64,000 bases of DNA from Bacillus pseudomycoides DSM 12442 (GTDB taxonomy: Bacteria > Bacillota > Bacilli > Bacillales > Bacillaceae_G), in contig NZ_CM000745.1 of the NCBI RefSeq assembly GCF_000161455.1, forward strand, positions 803,697 to 867,696. Reading direction: 5' to 3'. This document shows, piece after piece, positions 9,077 to 17,689 of this stretch. Under the pieces are notes generated by a model. That model saw nothing but the letters and a program-made list of their open reading frames with translations, searched no databases and was not told the DNA's origin. Position numbers and translations under genes: made by a program. The stretch's first letter is position 1, and every line of letters starts with the position of its first letter.

Positions 9077-9727
9077 TTACAACAATGCTCTTCTTCTCAT
9101 CCATTGCGTCGCAACCCATTTTTCACCTTTGATAACAGGTGCACCGCCATGTAGAGTAAGTTTGTTTATTGATTCATCCTGATAAAAATACTCGAAATAT
9201 ACCGCCATTCCTTTTTTCGGAGATACGGAAAGATTGAGTTTTGGAAAGAAGGTCTCTCCACCTTCTTCTACATGATTTAAATACATCACAAGTGTACTCA
9301 TACGATTGTTACTTGCTGCCGCACTATTTTCTACAAAAAAATCATAATGTGCTTGATATTCTTGGCCAACTGTATACTTTAAAATCTGCAACCCTTCTCC
9401 ATGTGGGGCAGGAACATTCATGATCGAAGCGATTCGTCTTTCGATTCTAGTAGTAATCTCGCTTTCTTCTAAAAATGCACCACTGCTCGTCCGAATGTCA
9501 TTTGTTTTGCGCGAAACACCAATTTTAGAACGTTTCATTTTATTTTTAGACATTTCAATTAACGTTTCACACTCTTCATCACTTAATACATTTGCTAAAA
9601 CGACAATAAGAGGCTCTTCTAGTCTTGAAATAATTTGTATTTCTCTATCTTCTGTCACAATGGTGTTCCCTGTGTGGTTAAAAATCGTTAGTTCTGTATT
9701 TTTAACTGTTTCATTTTTCGTTGACAT
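9077..9727 (-). CDS. Prolyl 4-hydroxylase, Fe(II)/2-oxoglutarate dioxygenase
   Basis: From the ATG at 9727 the protein has 216 residues, the length of the B. anthracis prolyl 4-hydroxylase, and lines up with it throughout. An upstream ATG at 9763 is open but GGGAGATGGGG sits just before 9727, so the shorter form is chosen. Iron ligands H127 and D129 (YQAHYDFF) and H193 (TLHGGAP), and the 2-oxoglutarate-binding K203 (GEKW), are all present. LVMYLNHVEEGGETFFP and MAVYFEYF are family landmarks. The enzyme oxidises prolyl residues in peptides using O2 and 2-oxoglutarate; in this group its substrates include collagen-like and elongation-factor peptides. It is a single gene with its own terminator. 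Confidence 0.92.
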   Translation of the reverse strand: MSTKNETVKNTELTIFNHTGNTIVTEDREIQIISRLEEPLIVVLANVLSDEECETLIEMSKNKMKRSKIGVSRKTNDIRTSSGAFLEESEITTRIERRIASIMNVPAPHGEGLQILKYTVGQEYQAHYDFFVENSAAASNNRMSTLVMYLNHVEEGGETFFPKLNLSVSPKKGMAVYFEYFYQDESINKLTLHGGAPVIKGEKWVATQWMRRRALL

Positions 9728-9849
9728 TTGCCCCATCTCCCTAAAAAAATGATTAGATAGCATTAATATATCACATTTTTCTCACTATTCATTCTTTACA
9801 AAAAATAGAGTGATGATTGAAAAAGAGGACATGTAGTTACCTATTCAAA

Positions 9850-9963
9850 CTAACTATTCCGACACCAAAATTTTGTTAAGTTAACACAATTTAAAAATTT
9901 ATGCTCTTTGCTACATTCAATGATACATTGTACTTCTTGTTCATAAGTGCGGAAGTCGGCCAT
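9850..9963 (-). CDS. Possible 37-residue cysteine-containing ORF, unrecognised
   Basis: An ATG at 9963 opens 37 codons with four cysteines (EVQCIIECSKEH, LNCVNLTKFWC) ending in TAG. The composition is protein-like, with charged and hydrophobic residues alternating as in a helix, but the purine-rich GGGAGGGG lies 16 bases from the ATG, too far for a good ribosome site. It may be the remnant of a larger gene rather than a functional peptide. Confidence 0.25.
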   Translation of the reverse strand: MADFRTYEQEVQCIIECSKEHKFLNCVNLTKFWCRNS

Positions 9964-10198
9964 GTACAGATTAAAAGAACCCCTCCCAAGCCCCTTACAA
10001 CCCCCTACCAACAAATAAATCACTAAAAAGAAACAAAATAAAAAACAAAAAAACTACTACAAGCACGCATTCAAAAAACAGTAGTCGTAGTAATCGTAAA
10101 AAATATAAAATAACCCCGCCAAACTTCCTCCCTTATCCCTATATACATTAAGGAACCACCGATTACATATGTTTCATTAAGGGATAGGAGGAATAAAC
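9964..10198. other. Leader region of the DnaD/helicase gene pair
   Basis: An A/C-rich, low-complexity stretch (10001-10070) then a region with ATTAAGG before and ATTAAGGGATAGGAGG close to the DnaD gene. The last GGAGG is the ribosome site. No operator or gene is evident. Confidence 0.4.
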
Positions 10199-11059
10199 AT
10201 GGCAGTATACCGTAATGTGCAGGTGAACTTTTGGCAGGATGATTTTGTACTCGATTTAACACCGGAGGAGCGGTATTTTTATATTTATTTGCTGACTTGT
10301 TCGAAGACGACGCAATGCGGGATTTATCCGTTGCCGAAGCGTTTGGCGGAGATGGAGACAGGTTATAACCGGGAGACTGTTGAGAAGTTGCTGCAGCGCT
10401 TTGTTGAGTATGGAAAGATATTGTATGATGCGGAAACGAAGGAGTTATATATTTTAAATTGGCTGCGTTATAACCCGGTTACGAATACGAATATGGAGAA
10501 GTGTGTGTTACGTGAGTTGAAGAGCGTGAAAAGTAAAGAGTTTGTATATATGTTTCTGCAAAAATGTTTGGAGGAAGAGATGAATATTCCGCTACTTTTA
10601 GAGCATTTCGGTATGCCAGGTGAGTTATCTGAGGTTATTCCGCAAGCATCTATTGAAAGCTATGAAGAGGATGAGGAAGTAGAAGAGACGGAGCCAGGTG
10701 GTGGTGTGTTCATGTTTTATGAACAAAACTTTGGTAGTTTGTCGTCGTATGCAGCGGAGGAATTAAGTGAATGGATGGCAGATTTATCGGAGGAGCTTGT
10801 CTTAAAAGCGCTCCAAATCGCTTTTGAAAATAATAAGCGGACGCTTGCTTATGTGAAGGGGATTCTGCGGGATTGGCACGGTAAGGGATATACGAAGGTT
10901 ATTGAAGTAGAGGAAGCGGCAGCGAAGTTTCGGAAGAAGGAGCCGACTGCTATGCATGAGACTGAGAAATTTCTAGAGGAGTGTGAAGAGTGGGAGAAAA
11001 ACGTGCCGTCTGAAGAAGAGTTGCAGAGGTTCTTGAAAGAAGAGGGATGGCGGCCATGA
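10199..11059 (+). CDS. DnaD-domain replication protein
   Basis: A 286-residue protein. Residues 1-110 form a winged-helix part seen in phage and mobile-element initiators (MAVYRNVQVNFWQDDFVLDL, PEERYFYIYLLTCSKTTQCG, GIYPLPKRLAEMETGY). Residues about 170-235 are a DnaD/DnaB_2 domain with the usual FYEQNFG and AYVKGILRDW signatures. DnaD proteins bind origin DNA and help load the replicative helicase. TAGGAGG lies eight bases before the ATG. The gene overlaps the next by ATGA, so the two are translated together. The pair is richer in G+C than the surroundings and looks like the replication module of a mobile element rather than the main chromosomal dnaD. Confidence 0.85.
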   Translation: MAVYRNVQVNFWQDDFVLDLTPEERYFYIYLLTCSKTTQCGIYPLPKRLAEMETGYNRETVEKLLQRFVEYGKILYDAETKELYILNWLRYNPVTNTNMEKCVLRELKSVKSKEFVYMFLQKCLEEEMNIPLLLEHFGMPGELSEVIPQASIESYEEDEEVEETEPGGGVFMFYEQNFGSLSSYAAEELSEWMADLSEELVLKALQIAFENNKRTLAYVKGILRDWHGKGYTKVIEVEEAAAKFRKKEPTAMHETEKFLEECEEWEKNVPSEEELQRFLKEEGWRP

Positions 11060-12342
11060 GCATTCAAAATATTGAGGCTGAACAGACGGTATTAGGGTCT
11101 TTGCTGCTTGATGGTGAACTGATTAAGGAGTGTAGGCTGACCAATCAGCACTTTTCTACGGCTGTGCATCAAGCTATCTTTAAGTTGATTCGGAAAATAG
11201 AGGAGGAAGGACAGCCGCTGGATCTTGTTGCGCTTGTTTCAAAAATGGAACCTGCTTTTTTGGCGCAAATTGGTGGTATGGAATACCTTGTAAATATAAT
11301 TGAGAGTGTGCCTACTACTGCTAATTTCTCCTATTATGAGGGGCTTGTTCGGAATGCCTGGAAAATGAATCAGGCGGGAAGTATGGCGCACAGCATGTGT
11401 GAACGGCTTCTTGCGGAGAAGGATGAGAAAGTAATCGGAGAGACGATTACAAGACTTTGTGAACTGGAAGAGGTGGATTGCACACTTGATTTTGATTTGA
11501 AGGATACGTTAGTCGATCTTTATGAAGAGCTTCATCAAGATACAGAAGAACTCACTGGTATTGAGACAGGTTTTTCAGCTTTAAATAAGATGACGTGTGG
11601 CTTGCAGGAAGGGGATTTTGTTGTGATTGGGGCACGGCCTTCGATGGGAAAGACGGCATTTGCCTTAAACATTGCGCTTCATGCGGCAAAATCGGGTACG
11701 GCAGTTGGATTGTTTTCTCTGGAGATGAGCAACAAGCAACTATTGAAACGAATGGTTTCTTGCTTGGGTGAGGTATCTGGGAAAAGGCTGAAAAACCCGA
11801 AGCATCGTTTTACGATAGAGGACTGGGGGAAAACGAGTCGGGCATTCGCAGAAATTGGGGATCTGCCGCTAGAGATTTATGATAAGGCAGGCGTTACAAC
11901 GCAGGAGATTTGGGTGCAAGTGCGGAAGCTAAAACGGAAGTATGCAGATAAAAAATTGCTTGTTATTGTTGATTATTTACAGCTCATTACAGGCGATTCA
12001 AAATATCGTGGAAATAGGTTTCAAGAAATGAGTGAAATCTCCCGTAAGCTGAAGTTACTAGCACGCGATTTAAATGTGTGCGTCGTAGCGCTGTCGCAAT
12101 TGTCTCGTGGGGTGGAATCGCGTCAAGATAAGCGCCCATTTTTGTCTGACCTAAGAGAGACAGGGCAGATTGAGCAGGATGCGGATGTGATTATGCTTAT
12201 GTATCGGGAGGATTATTATGAAAAGGAGACGGAGCATAAAGATATAACAGAAATTCAGATAGCGAAGCATCGGAATGGTCCTGTTGGGATGCTGAGGTTA
12301 CGGTTTTTGAAGGAGTTTGGGAGGTTTTTGGAGGATGGTTAA
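11056..12342 (+). CDS. DnaB-type replicative helicase (accessory copy)
   Basis: A 428-residue hexameric 5'-3' DNA helicase of the DnaB/DnaC family. The N-terminal domain (IEAEQTVLGSLLLDGE, MEYLVNIIESVPTTAN) is followed by the RecA-like motor: Walker A GARPSMGKTAFALN, then SLEMSNKQLLKRM, Walker B LLVIVDYLQLI, ALSQLSRGVESRQDKRP and the arginine-finger area QDADVIMLMYRED. The start at 11056 is chosen because its ATG overlaps the TGA of the DnaD gene and GAGGG lies nine bases upstream; an ATG at 11047 has no spaced ribosome site. It probably works with the DnaD-like protein. A decayed partial copy occurs at 27.0 and 28.8 kb. Confidence 0.9.
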   Translation: MSIQNIEAEQTVLGSLLLDGELIKECRLTNQHFSTAVHQAIFKLIRKIEEEGQPLDLVALVSKMEPAFLAQIGGMEYLVNIIESVPTTANFSYYEGLVRNAWKMNQAGSMAHSMCERLLAEKDEKVIGETITRLCELEEVDCTLDFDLKDTLVDLYEELHQDTEELTGIETGFSALNKMTCGLQEGDFVVIGARPSMGKTAFALNIALHAAKSGTAVGLFSLEMSNKQLLKRMVSCLGEVSGKRLKNPKHRFTIEDWGKTSRAFAEIGDLPLEIYDKAGVTTQEIWVQVRKLKRKYADKKLLVIVDYLQLITGDSKYRGNRFQEMSEISRKLKLLARDLNVCVVALSQLSRGVESRQDKRPFLSDLRETGQIEQDADVIMLMYREDYYEKETEHKDITEIQIAKHRNGPVGMLRLRFLKEFGRFLEDG

Positions 12343-12480
12343 AAATAGTCTGGTGAGTTCCATACCTAAAATAATCTTGATTCTTTTTTCAAACAGTTTA
12401 GATAAGATTAAGAGGTTGCTAATTAAAATTTCTTCAAGCAATAGGTAATGTAATCGAATTGAGGTCTATATTAGGAATAC

Positions 12481-12509
12481 AAAAAGACACTTCATCGAGT
12501 GTCTTTTTT
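12481..12509 (+). terminator. Terminator downstream of the helicase gene
   Basis: AAAAGACACT, loop TCATCG and AGTGTCTTTTTT form a short strong hairpin with a T run, 140 bases after the helicase stop. Confidence 0.85.
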
Positions 12510-12524
12510 ATTGAAATGATATCT

Positions 12525-12587
12525 TTTATCCCGCATTAACTGCCCGTAAAAGCCTGATTGGTCGGGCTGATTAAAGTTTCACTTTAT
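12525..12587 (-). repeat. bcr1-type repeat, internally deleted form
   Basis: TTTATCCCGC opens and TTTCACTTTAT closes a 63-base element, the two ends of the bcr1 element seen complete at 24.7, 35.2 and 40.0 kb. The CCGTAAAAGCC and GATTGGTCGGGC core is kept, but both G/C-rich inner hairpin segments are gone. The flanking TTTAT duplication is intact. Confidence 0.75.
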
Positions 12588-13021
12588 CTAGCATATATGG
12601 TGAACTAGTTGGTCCACCATGCTCAGATTATTGCAAAAGTGATCGGTTGAGCCATATGTTTTCTGCTGATACTTCGGACGTAAATCTTTAAGGAAAAGAA
12701 AATGGTAAGCCTATACACCTTTTGCTTGCAAAAAACATCTATCTGCAAGAAAATAAAAGAGGTAAGGGTTGTAAATAATGGTTTAAAACCCAATTATTAT
12801 CTTTTTAGTAAAATATATCTTATAGATAAAGTTTAAAAGCTACTTTATAAAAAGGTGGATTTTTTATACTTCCTGCTTAGGTGAGATCATATCAGTTCAT
12901 AAAGAATGTATGGTGGTCTTTTTATCTTTTAATCTCGTTTCGTGACAGTGTTAATACCGGAAGCTATTGAAGACAACAATAGAGTATTCATATATAACGA
13001 ACCGAAGAAAGGAAGCTAAAT
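12588..13021. other. Intergenic region before the beta-helix protein gene
   Basis: About 430 AT-rich bases without a supported gene. A small inverted repeat GGTCCACCA lies near 12611. AAAGGAAGC just before 13022 is the ribosome site of the next gene. Confidence 0.4.
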
Positions 13022-13960
13022 ATGGGGATGAGTACGATGAAAAAAATGATTGGTTTAATCGTAGGTATAGTGCTAATTATTTTTCTTTTTTACTATCAGA
13101 ATCATTCTAATTCAGATCGAAAAGAGAAGATATATGTTGAGGATTTTAAAGGGACAAATGATTCTGATAAAATTCAATCAGCTATTAATAAAGCAAAGGA
13201 TAATAAAATAAAGACTGTTTTGCTTGATGACAAAAAGTACAAGATTACTTCACCTATCGTTGTGAAGCAAGGTGTTAAGTTGTTATTCGGGTATGGAACA
13301 CAGTTTATTGTTGATGGTGACTTCAGGGTGATTGAACTTGAGAAGAATGCTTCAATTGAAGGGGCCTATATTGCCATTGATGATGCGAATTTTAACTCGG
13401 AAGTGATCTATTTAGATGGTAAACATAAATATTATAACACTTGGAACAAAACACATATAAAGGATATAAATATCATCAATTGGTCTGAAACGAACAAGGG
13501 GACAGGGATATCGTTATACGCTGGTGGAAGAGAACATGAGATTTCTTTTGTTAACTTCGAAAACGTTAAGGTAGTAGGAATGAAGAATGGAGTAAAGTTA
13601 AAAGTGGATAAACCGAATTCTGGATATGCTTGGATAAATGCTAATCGGTTTCTGAATTTTTCTTTAGAGGATTGTGTAAACATGATTTACATGGATAGTC
13701 ATTCAACGATACCGAATGAGGCTAGCGGGAATCAATTTACCAATTTACAGATACAACCTTCAAGTAAAACAAAAAGTGTTTTGAAGGTGAGCGGGCAACA
13801 TAATGAGTTTCATGGGATGTTGTGGGATTTGAACCAAATCAATCATGGAAACACGATTGTTGAGCTTACGGATAAGAGTATGGATACGACCATTGATATT
13901 TCTTCTGTGCCTACGAGCAGAATCTCTGATAGGGGACAAGCAAATAAAGTGAAACAGTAA
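13022..13960 (+). CDS. Membrane-anchored or secreted beta-helix (pectate-lyase-fold) protein
   Basis: A 312-residue protein with an N-terminal hydrophobic segment (MKKMIGLIVGIVLIIFLFYY) that is an uncleaved anchor or signal peptide. The rest looks like a right-handed parallel beta-helix: DSDKIQSAINKAKDN at the start, the typical entry of such glycan-active proteins, then repeated short strands such as GTGISLYAGG and NANRFLNFSLEDC. It is a paralogue of the first 300 residues of the minus-strand gene at 14.2-15.7 kb; both share ITSPIVVK/ISSPIVIK, NANRF/NANSF, ASGNQFT/ISGNTFT and end near SRISDRG/SILDRG. Its place at the end of a polysaccharide locus suggests that it binds, cleaves or modifies that polysaccharide. 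No catalytic residues can be assigned. Confidence 0.7.
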   Translation: MGMSTMKKMIGLIVGIVLIIFLFYYQNHSNSDRKEKIYVEDFKGTNDSDKIQSAINKAKDNKIKTVLLDDKKYKITSPIVVKQGVKLLFGYGTQFIVDGDFRVIELEKNASIEGAYIAIDDANFNSEVIYLDGKHKYYNTWNKTHIKDINIINWSETNKGTGISLYAGGREHEISFVNFENVKVVGMKNGVKLKVDKPNSGYAWINANRFLNFSLEDCVNMIYMDSHSTIPNEASGNQFTNLQIQPSSKTKSVLKVSGQHNEFHGMLWDLNQINHGNTIVELTDKSMDTTIDISSVPTSRISDRGQANKVKQ

Positions 13961-14190
13961 CTGTAAGGTTCTCTCAATCGGACATGGCTTTTTTAGGAGG
14001 AGCCCCCTAGATTCATGTAGAGACGGGGACAATTATTACGTATAAGTTGAATTGTTAGAGTATTTCGTGTATTTGGTATAAGAGGTGATGGTTACGCAAA
14101 GTTTTTTGAATCGTTAACATTTGAAGATATCGAAGGGGAGTATTTTAATATTTATTAATGGAAGTAAATGAATCTTAGTTTGTATTATTT

Positions 14191-15732
14191 TCATAGTTTT
14201 GATGTGCTAATTTGCCCTTGATCATTTATACTCAATCTCCATTTTGTTCCATTTGGAGAAGTCAACGTCACAGCATTCCCTTTTTGAAATTCTAAATCTC
14301 CATATAATGTACCACCAGTAGTTGGCAACCATGAGGAGCCATGCTGTAAAGATGATTTTGCGAATATTCGATTTATCCGAAAACGTTTGTGATCTTGTGT
14401 ATATCCGCTTAGTGTTAGTTTAACTTTATACAACATAGCTGACCTTACTTCTGAAATCACAGTGTCTCCGACATTAAACTGGAGATCTTTAGCCACCTCC
14501 CATGGTCCATTTAGGCTCTGTTGATATTCAATTAAAATACGACTTGGGCTTTCATTCCATCCAAAATAGATACCGATGCAATTAAGCATGTTAATAGGCT
14601 GCTTAGAAAAATCTAACTCGATTACAATTGGCTGATTGCTAGGAACATCCACGTAATTTACACTTTGCTCATCGAGTAAGTTAAAACAATTATTAATATG
14701 TCCTCCATAGGGGGCTTTTCCAGAAAGTTGGCGCACTGCGTAGCGAATATTTGCATTTACTAATATATCATCTTGATTCCCAACTAGATGTGCTTTTCCT
14801 AATGCAAGAGGAGGATATATAGGAAGGGATTCTTCATGTGGTGAGGTACATTGATTGTATAGGCCACGATCGAGAATAGATGTGGAAACTTGATTTGAGA
14901 ATAGGTGGTTATGATGAGAAATGGAAGAGAATTCGATAACGAGTGGAGGAGCATCCATACGAAAGACGTCCCATATCACTCCTTCAAACATATTATAGGC
15001 GCCTGAACATCGGATTACCTTTTTTGTTTGTTTCCGGCATTGAACTTGGATTCCCGTAAAGGTGTTCCCTGAAATTTCGTAAGGTAATGCACTATTTCCT
15101 ATAATCTCGATACCATACTGACAACCATCTATAAAAATAGAATGGAAGGAGTTTGCATTAATCCAACAAGGATTGTTTATATCCGCAAGCTTTTCTGTTT
15201 TTAAATAGATAGCCGTATTAAAGTTTGTGATTTGGATTGAGTATGCCTGAAAGAAACTTATGAAATCCCATGCCTTTTTACAGGATAAATGAATTGCGAT
15301 ACCTTGGTAAGTTGTTGTACGGTTTATAATATTGATATTTGATATAGAAGTATGATTAGGAATTTCTATTTGTTGGGCACCAGAAAGATAAAGAACGGAT
15401 GAGTTAAAGCTATTATCCACGATTTCAATGGAACCACCAGAGATTAAAGTGTTTTTTTGAAGTTCAAACACTTGGAAATTCCCTTTGACGATTAATGTCA
15501 CAGTGGGATCCATTTCAAGATGTACATTTGACTTAATAACAATAGGAGAGGATATAGTATATTGTTTCTTCCCGGTGATAACAACTTTGGAATAATTGTT
15601 GGCCGCGCAATAATTAATGGCTTCTTGAATAGCTTGGGAATTATCGAGTAAATCTGGACTGGCACCAAAACAATCAATATTAACAACACTTTGATTTTGG
15701 CAGTCTTCAGCAAAATTAAGAGGTTCTGTCAA
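14191..15732 (-). CDS. Beta-helix protein with C-terminal extension, polysaccharide locus
   Basis: A 513-residue protein starting at a TTG with GGAGTG eight bases upstream. Residues 1-310 form a parallel beta-helix domain like the neighbouring plus-strand gene, beginning with DCFGASPDLLDNSQAIQEAI, the common entry motif of the pectate-lyase superfamily. Unlike the paralogue, no signal peptide is visible. Residues about 330-460 look like a separate beta-sandwich (VEIDF-type strands, YFGWNESPSRILIEYQQS), perhaps carbohydrate-binding, and the last 50 residues (GGTLYGDLEFQKGNAVTL) resemble phage tail-spike-like ends. It is the last gene of the polysaccharide operon, but a terminator precedes it, so it may be expressed separately. 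Lyase, epimerase or binding roles are all possible. Confidence 0.65.
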   Translation of the reverse strand: MTEPLNFAEDCQNQSVVNIDCFGASPDLLDNSQAIQEAINYCAANNYSKVVITGKKQYTISSPIVIKSNVHLEMDPTVTLIVKGNFQVFELQKNTLISGGSIEIVDNSFNSSVLYLSGAQQIEIPNHTSISNINIINRTTTYQGIAIHLSCKKAWDFISFFQAYSIQITNFNTAIYLKTEKLADINNPCWINANSFHSIFIDGCQYGIEIIGNSALPYEISGNTFTGIQVQCRKQTKKVIRCSGAYNMFEGVIWDVFRMDAPPLVIEFSSISHHNHLFSNQVSTSILDRGLYNQCTSPHEESLPIYPPLALGKAHLVGNQDDILVNANIRYAVRQLSGKAPYGGHINNCFNLLDEQSVNYVDVPSNQPIVIELDFSKQPINMLNCIGIYFGWNESPSRILIEYQQSLNGPWEVAKDLQFNVGDTVISEVRSAMLYKVKLTLSGYTQDHKRFRINRIFAKSSLQHGSSWLPTTGGTLYGDLEFQKGNAVTLTSPNGTKWRLSINDQGQISTSKL

Positions 15733-15802
15733 CTTATAACACTCCTTATATAGTGGGATATTATATAATATGTATGTTTAAAAAAATGCACATGTATAAA
15801 AG

Positions 15803-15834
15803 AAAAAAACAAACGATGCCCTCGTTTGTTTTTT
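15803..15834 (-). terminator. Terminator after the glycosyltransferase genes
   Basis: AAAAAACAAACGA, loop and TCGTTTGTTTTTT form a stem with T runs on either strand. It overlaps the stop of the GT4 gene and separates the main polysaccharide operon from the beta-helix gene. Confidence 0.8.
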
Positions 15835-16882
15835 AATATTGATAGGTTTCAAGCGTAGAATGAATCATGTTTGAGAGGGAAAAGGATTTTTCTACTTTTT
15901 CTCTTGCCGCTTTTCCTAAACATTTTCTTAAGTCTTGATTGTCATGAAGTAACTGGATTTTCTTTGCAAATTCTTTTTCAGAATGATGGGAAATGAGAAT
16001 TCCGGTTTCATCATCTATAATGGCTTCTTGGATACCGCCAACATCTACAGAAATAATAGGCGTTCCAGAAGCCATTGCTTCAAGGACTACCATTGGAAAC
16101 ACTTCTCTTAGGGACGTTAGAAGCAGCAGGTCCATATTGCAAATAAATTCATATGGATTAGATATATTACCTAAAAGCGTCACCTTATGATTTAACTTGA
16201 AATCACGAATCATTTTTTCAATAAAGTCCCGTTCAGGTCCATCTCCAGCAATATAAAACATTACGTTACGTACATCTTTTAACTCATTTGCAATTTTTAA
16301 AAAAAGTTCATGGTTTTTCTCTTTTGATAATCGGGCTAAAATTCCGATATTGAGGGTTTCTTTAGGTTGTATTTGTTGAAAAGAAAAATGTTTTACATCA
16401 ACACCATTGTAAATCGTTCGGATAAGGTCTTTTCTTATACCCAATTGCAGTAATCTCTCTTTCTCGAAGTTACTCACGGCGATAATTTGATTAACATGTT
16501 GATTTAACACTTTTTTAAATAGCGCGGGAAACTTTTTTTCAAGTATTGTAACATTATGTTTTGTATAAATGAGCTTAATTCTTTTTTTCGTGATTTTTTT
16601 AATTACGATAGAATACAGTAACATTCTGAAACTATTTGCATGGATAACATCAATGTCCAATTTCATCACTTGTTTACTTAATGTATAGAGGTTAGCAGGA
16701 TGATTTTTTAAACTTAAAGGAATAAAATGATGCTTATTATGAATTTGATGATACAACTCACCTGTGGCAGCTGCTGAATAAAACGTCATATTTTCATCTT
16801 TGAGATGGTTTTCTAATTTGCAAAAATACATCTCAGCGCCACCTGTTATGAGTTTATCGGTTAATAGTAGAATATTGTTCAT
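15833..16882 (-). CDS. Glycosyltransferase family 4
   Basis: A 349-residue GT-B glycosyltransferase. The N-terminal domain starts LLTDKLITGGAEMYFCKL, with the GGAE glycine motif. The C-terminal domain has the family signature ILARLSKEKNHELFLKIA, then FYIAGDGPERDFIE and the donor-binding EX7E-type region SLREVFPMVVLEAMASGTPI. It should add a sugar to the growing lipid-linked repeat unit at the inner face of the membrane. GGGGGG precedes the ATG. It lies four bases after the GT2 gene, in the same operon. Confidence 0.88.
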   Translation of the reverse strand: MNNILLLTDKLITGGAEMYFCKLENHLKDENMTFYSAAATGELYHQIHNKHHFIPLSLKNHPANLYTLSKQVMKLDIDVIHANSFRMLLYSIVIKKITKKRIKLIYTKHNVTILEKKFPALFKKVLNQHVNQIIAVSNFEKERLLQLGIRKDLIRTIYNGVDVKHFSFQQIQPKETLNIGILARLSKEKNHELFLKIANELKDVRNVMFYIAGDGPERDFIEKMIRDFKLNHKVTLLGNISNPYEFICNMDLLLLTSLREVFPMVVLEAMASGTPIISVDVGGIQEAIIDDETGILISHHSEKEFAKKIQLLHDNQDLRKCLGKAAREKVEKSFSLSNMIHSTLETYQY

Positions 16883-16885
16883 TTT

Positions 16886-17689
16886 TTATTTCCCCCCACT
16901 GGTCATAGAAGGAGGTCGGTCTCCTCTGTTTTTCTTGTATGCATGATAGGCATATTGACTAAAATAAAAGTTGGTTTTTACAAAGTTTAACTTTTCTTGG
17001 TTTCGTAAGAGTTTCCAATATCGGTAGGCAGCTTTTACTTTATTCCTTGAAGTAGAGTTACTTACAATACGATATTTAGATAAAATCTTTTGTAAGCCAT
17101 AGGCTTGATATCCTAGCCGTAATAATGCTAACCATAGGGCAGTATCTTCAGGCTGGATAATGGGCATTTCAATTTGTTTAAATTGATGCCTATCTAACAT
17201 CACGGTTAAACAGCCAATCGTCGTATTTCCCAGCAGATATTTATAATCTACAACTTTCGGTGCATTAACTTTAATATTCATTGAATTTCCTTGTTCGTCA
17301 ATTAAAGAATAAGAGGTAAAAGAAAAAGCAAGATTATCTTTTTGCATAAAAGCGACTTGTTCTTCTAGTTTGGTAGGTAACCAGAGATCATCGCTGTCTA
17401 AAAAGGCAATATAATCTCCTTGAGCTTCTTTTAATGCTATATTTCTAGCTCTAGCAGCACCAGCGTTTTGAGTTAAAGTAATAAGTTTAATTCGTGGGTC
17501 TTTTTCTATATATTGTTTGATGACATGAACGGAGTCATCTTTCGACTTATCATCAACGATAATCATTTCCCAGTTAGCATATGATTGGTCCTGAACAGAT
17601 TCAATGGTTTCTTTTATAAATGGAGAACTGTTATACGAGGGGGTTATAACGGAAACCAATGGTTCGCTATCTTTTTTGGTGTATATCAT
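16886..17689 (-). CDS. Glycosyltransferase family 2
   Basis: A 267-residue GT-A glycosyltransferase from the ATG at 17689 (MIYTKKDSEPLVSVITPSYN); AAGAGG eight bases upstream supports this start over the open extension to 17713. Family marks are VSVITPSYNSSPFIKETIES, IIVDDKSKDDS, NAGAARARNIAL and the metal-binding LDSDD. It should transfer one sugar in the assembly of the polysaccharide repeat unit. The start overlaps the polymerase gene by 23 bases, indicating tight coupling. Confidence 0.88.
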   Translation of the reverse strand: MIYTKKDSEPLVSVITPSYNSSPFIKETIESVQDQSYANWEMIIVDDKSKDDSVHVIKQYIEKDPRIKLITLTQNAGAARARNIALKEAQGDYIAFLDSDDLWLPTKLEEQVAFMQKDNLAFSFTSYSLIDEQGNSMNIKVNAPKVVDYKYLLGNTTIGCLTVMLDRHQFKQIEMPIIQPEDTALWLALLRLGYQAYGLQKILSKYRIVSNSTSRNKVKAAYRYWKLLRNQEKLNFVKTNFYFSQYAYHAYKKNRGDRPPSMTSGGK

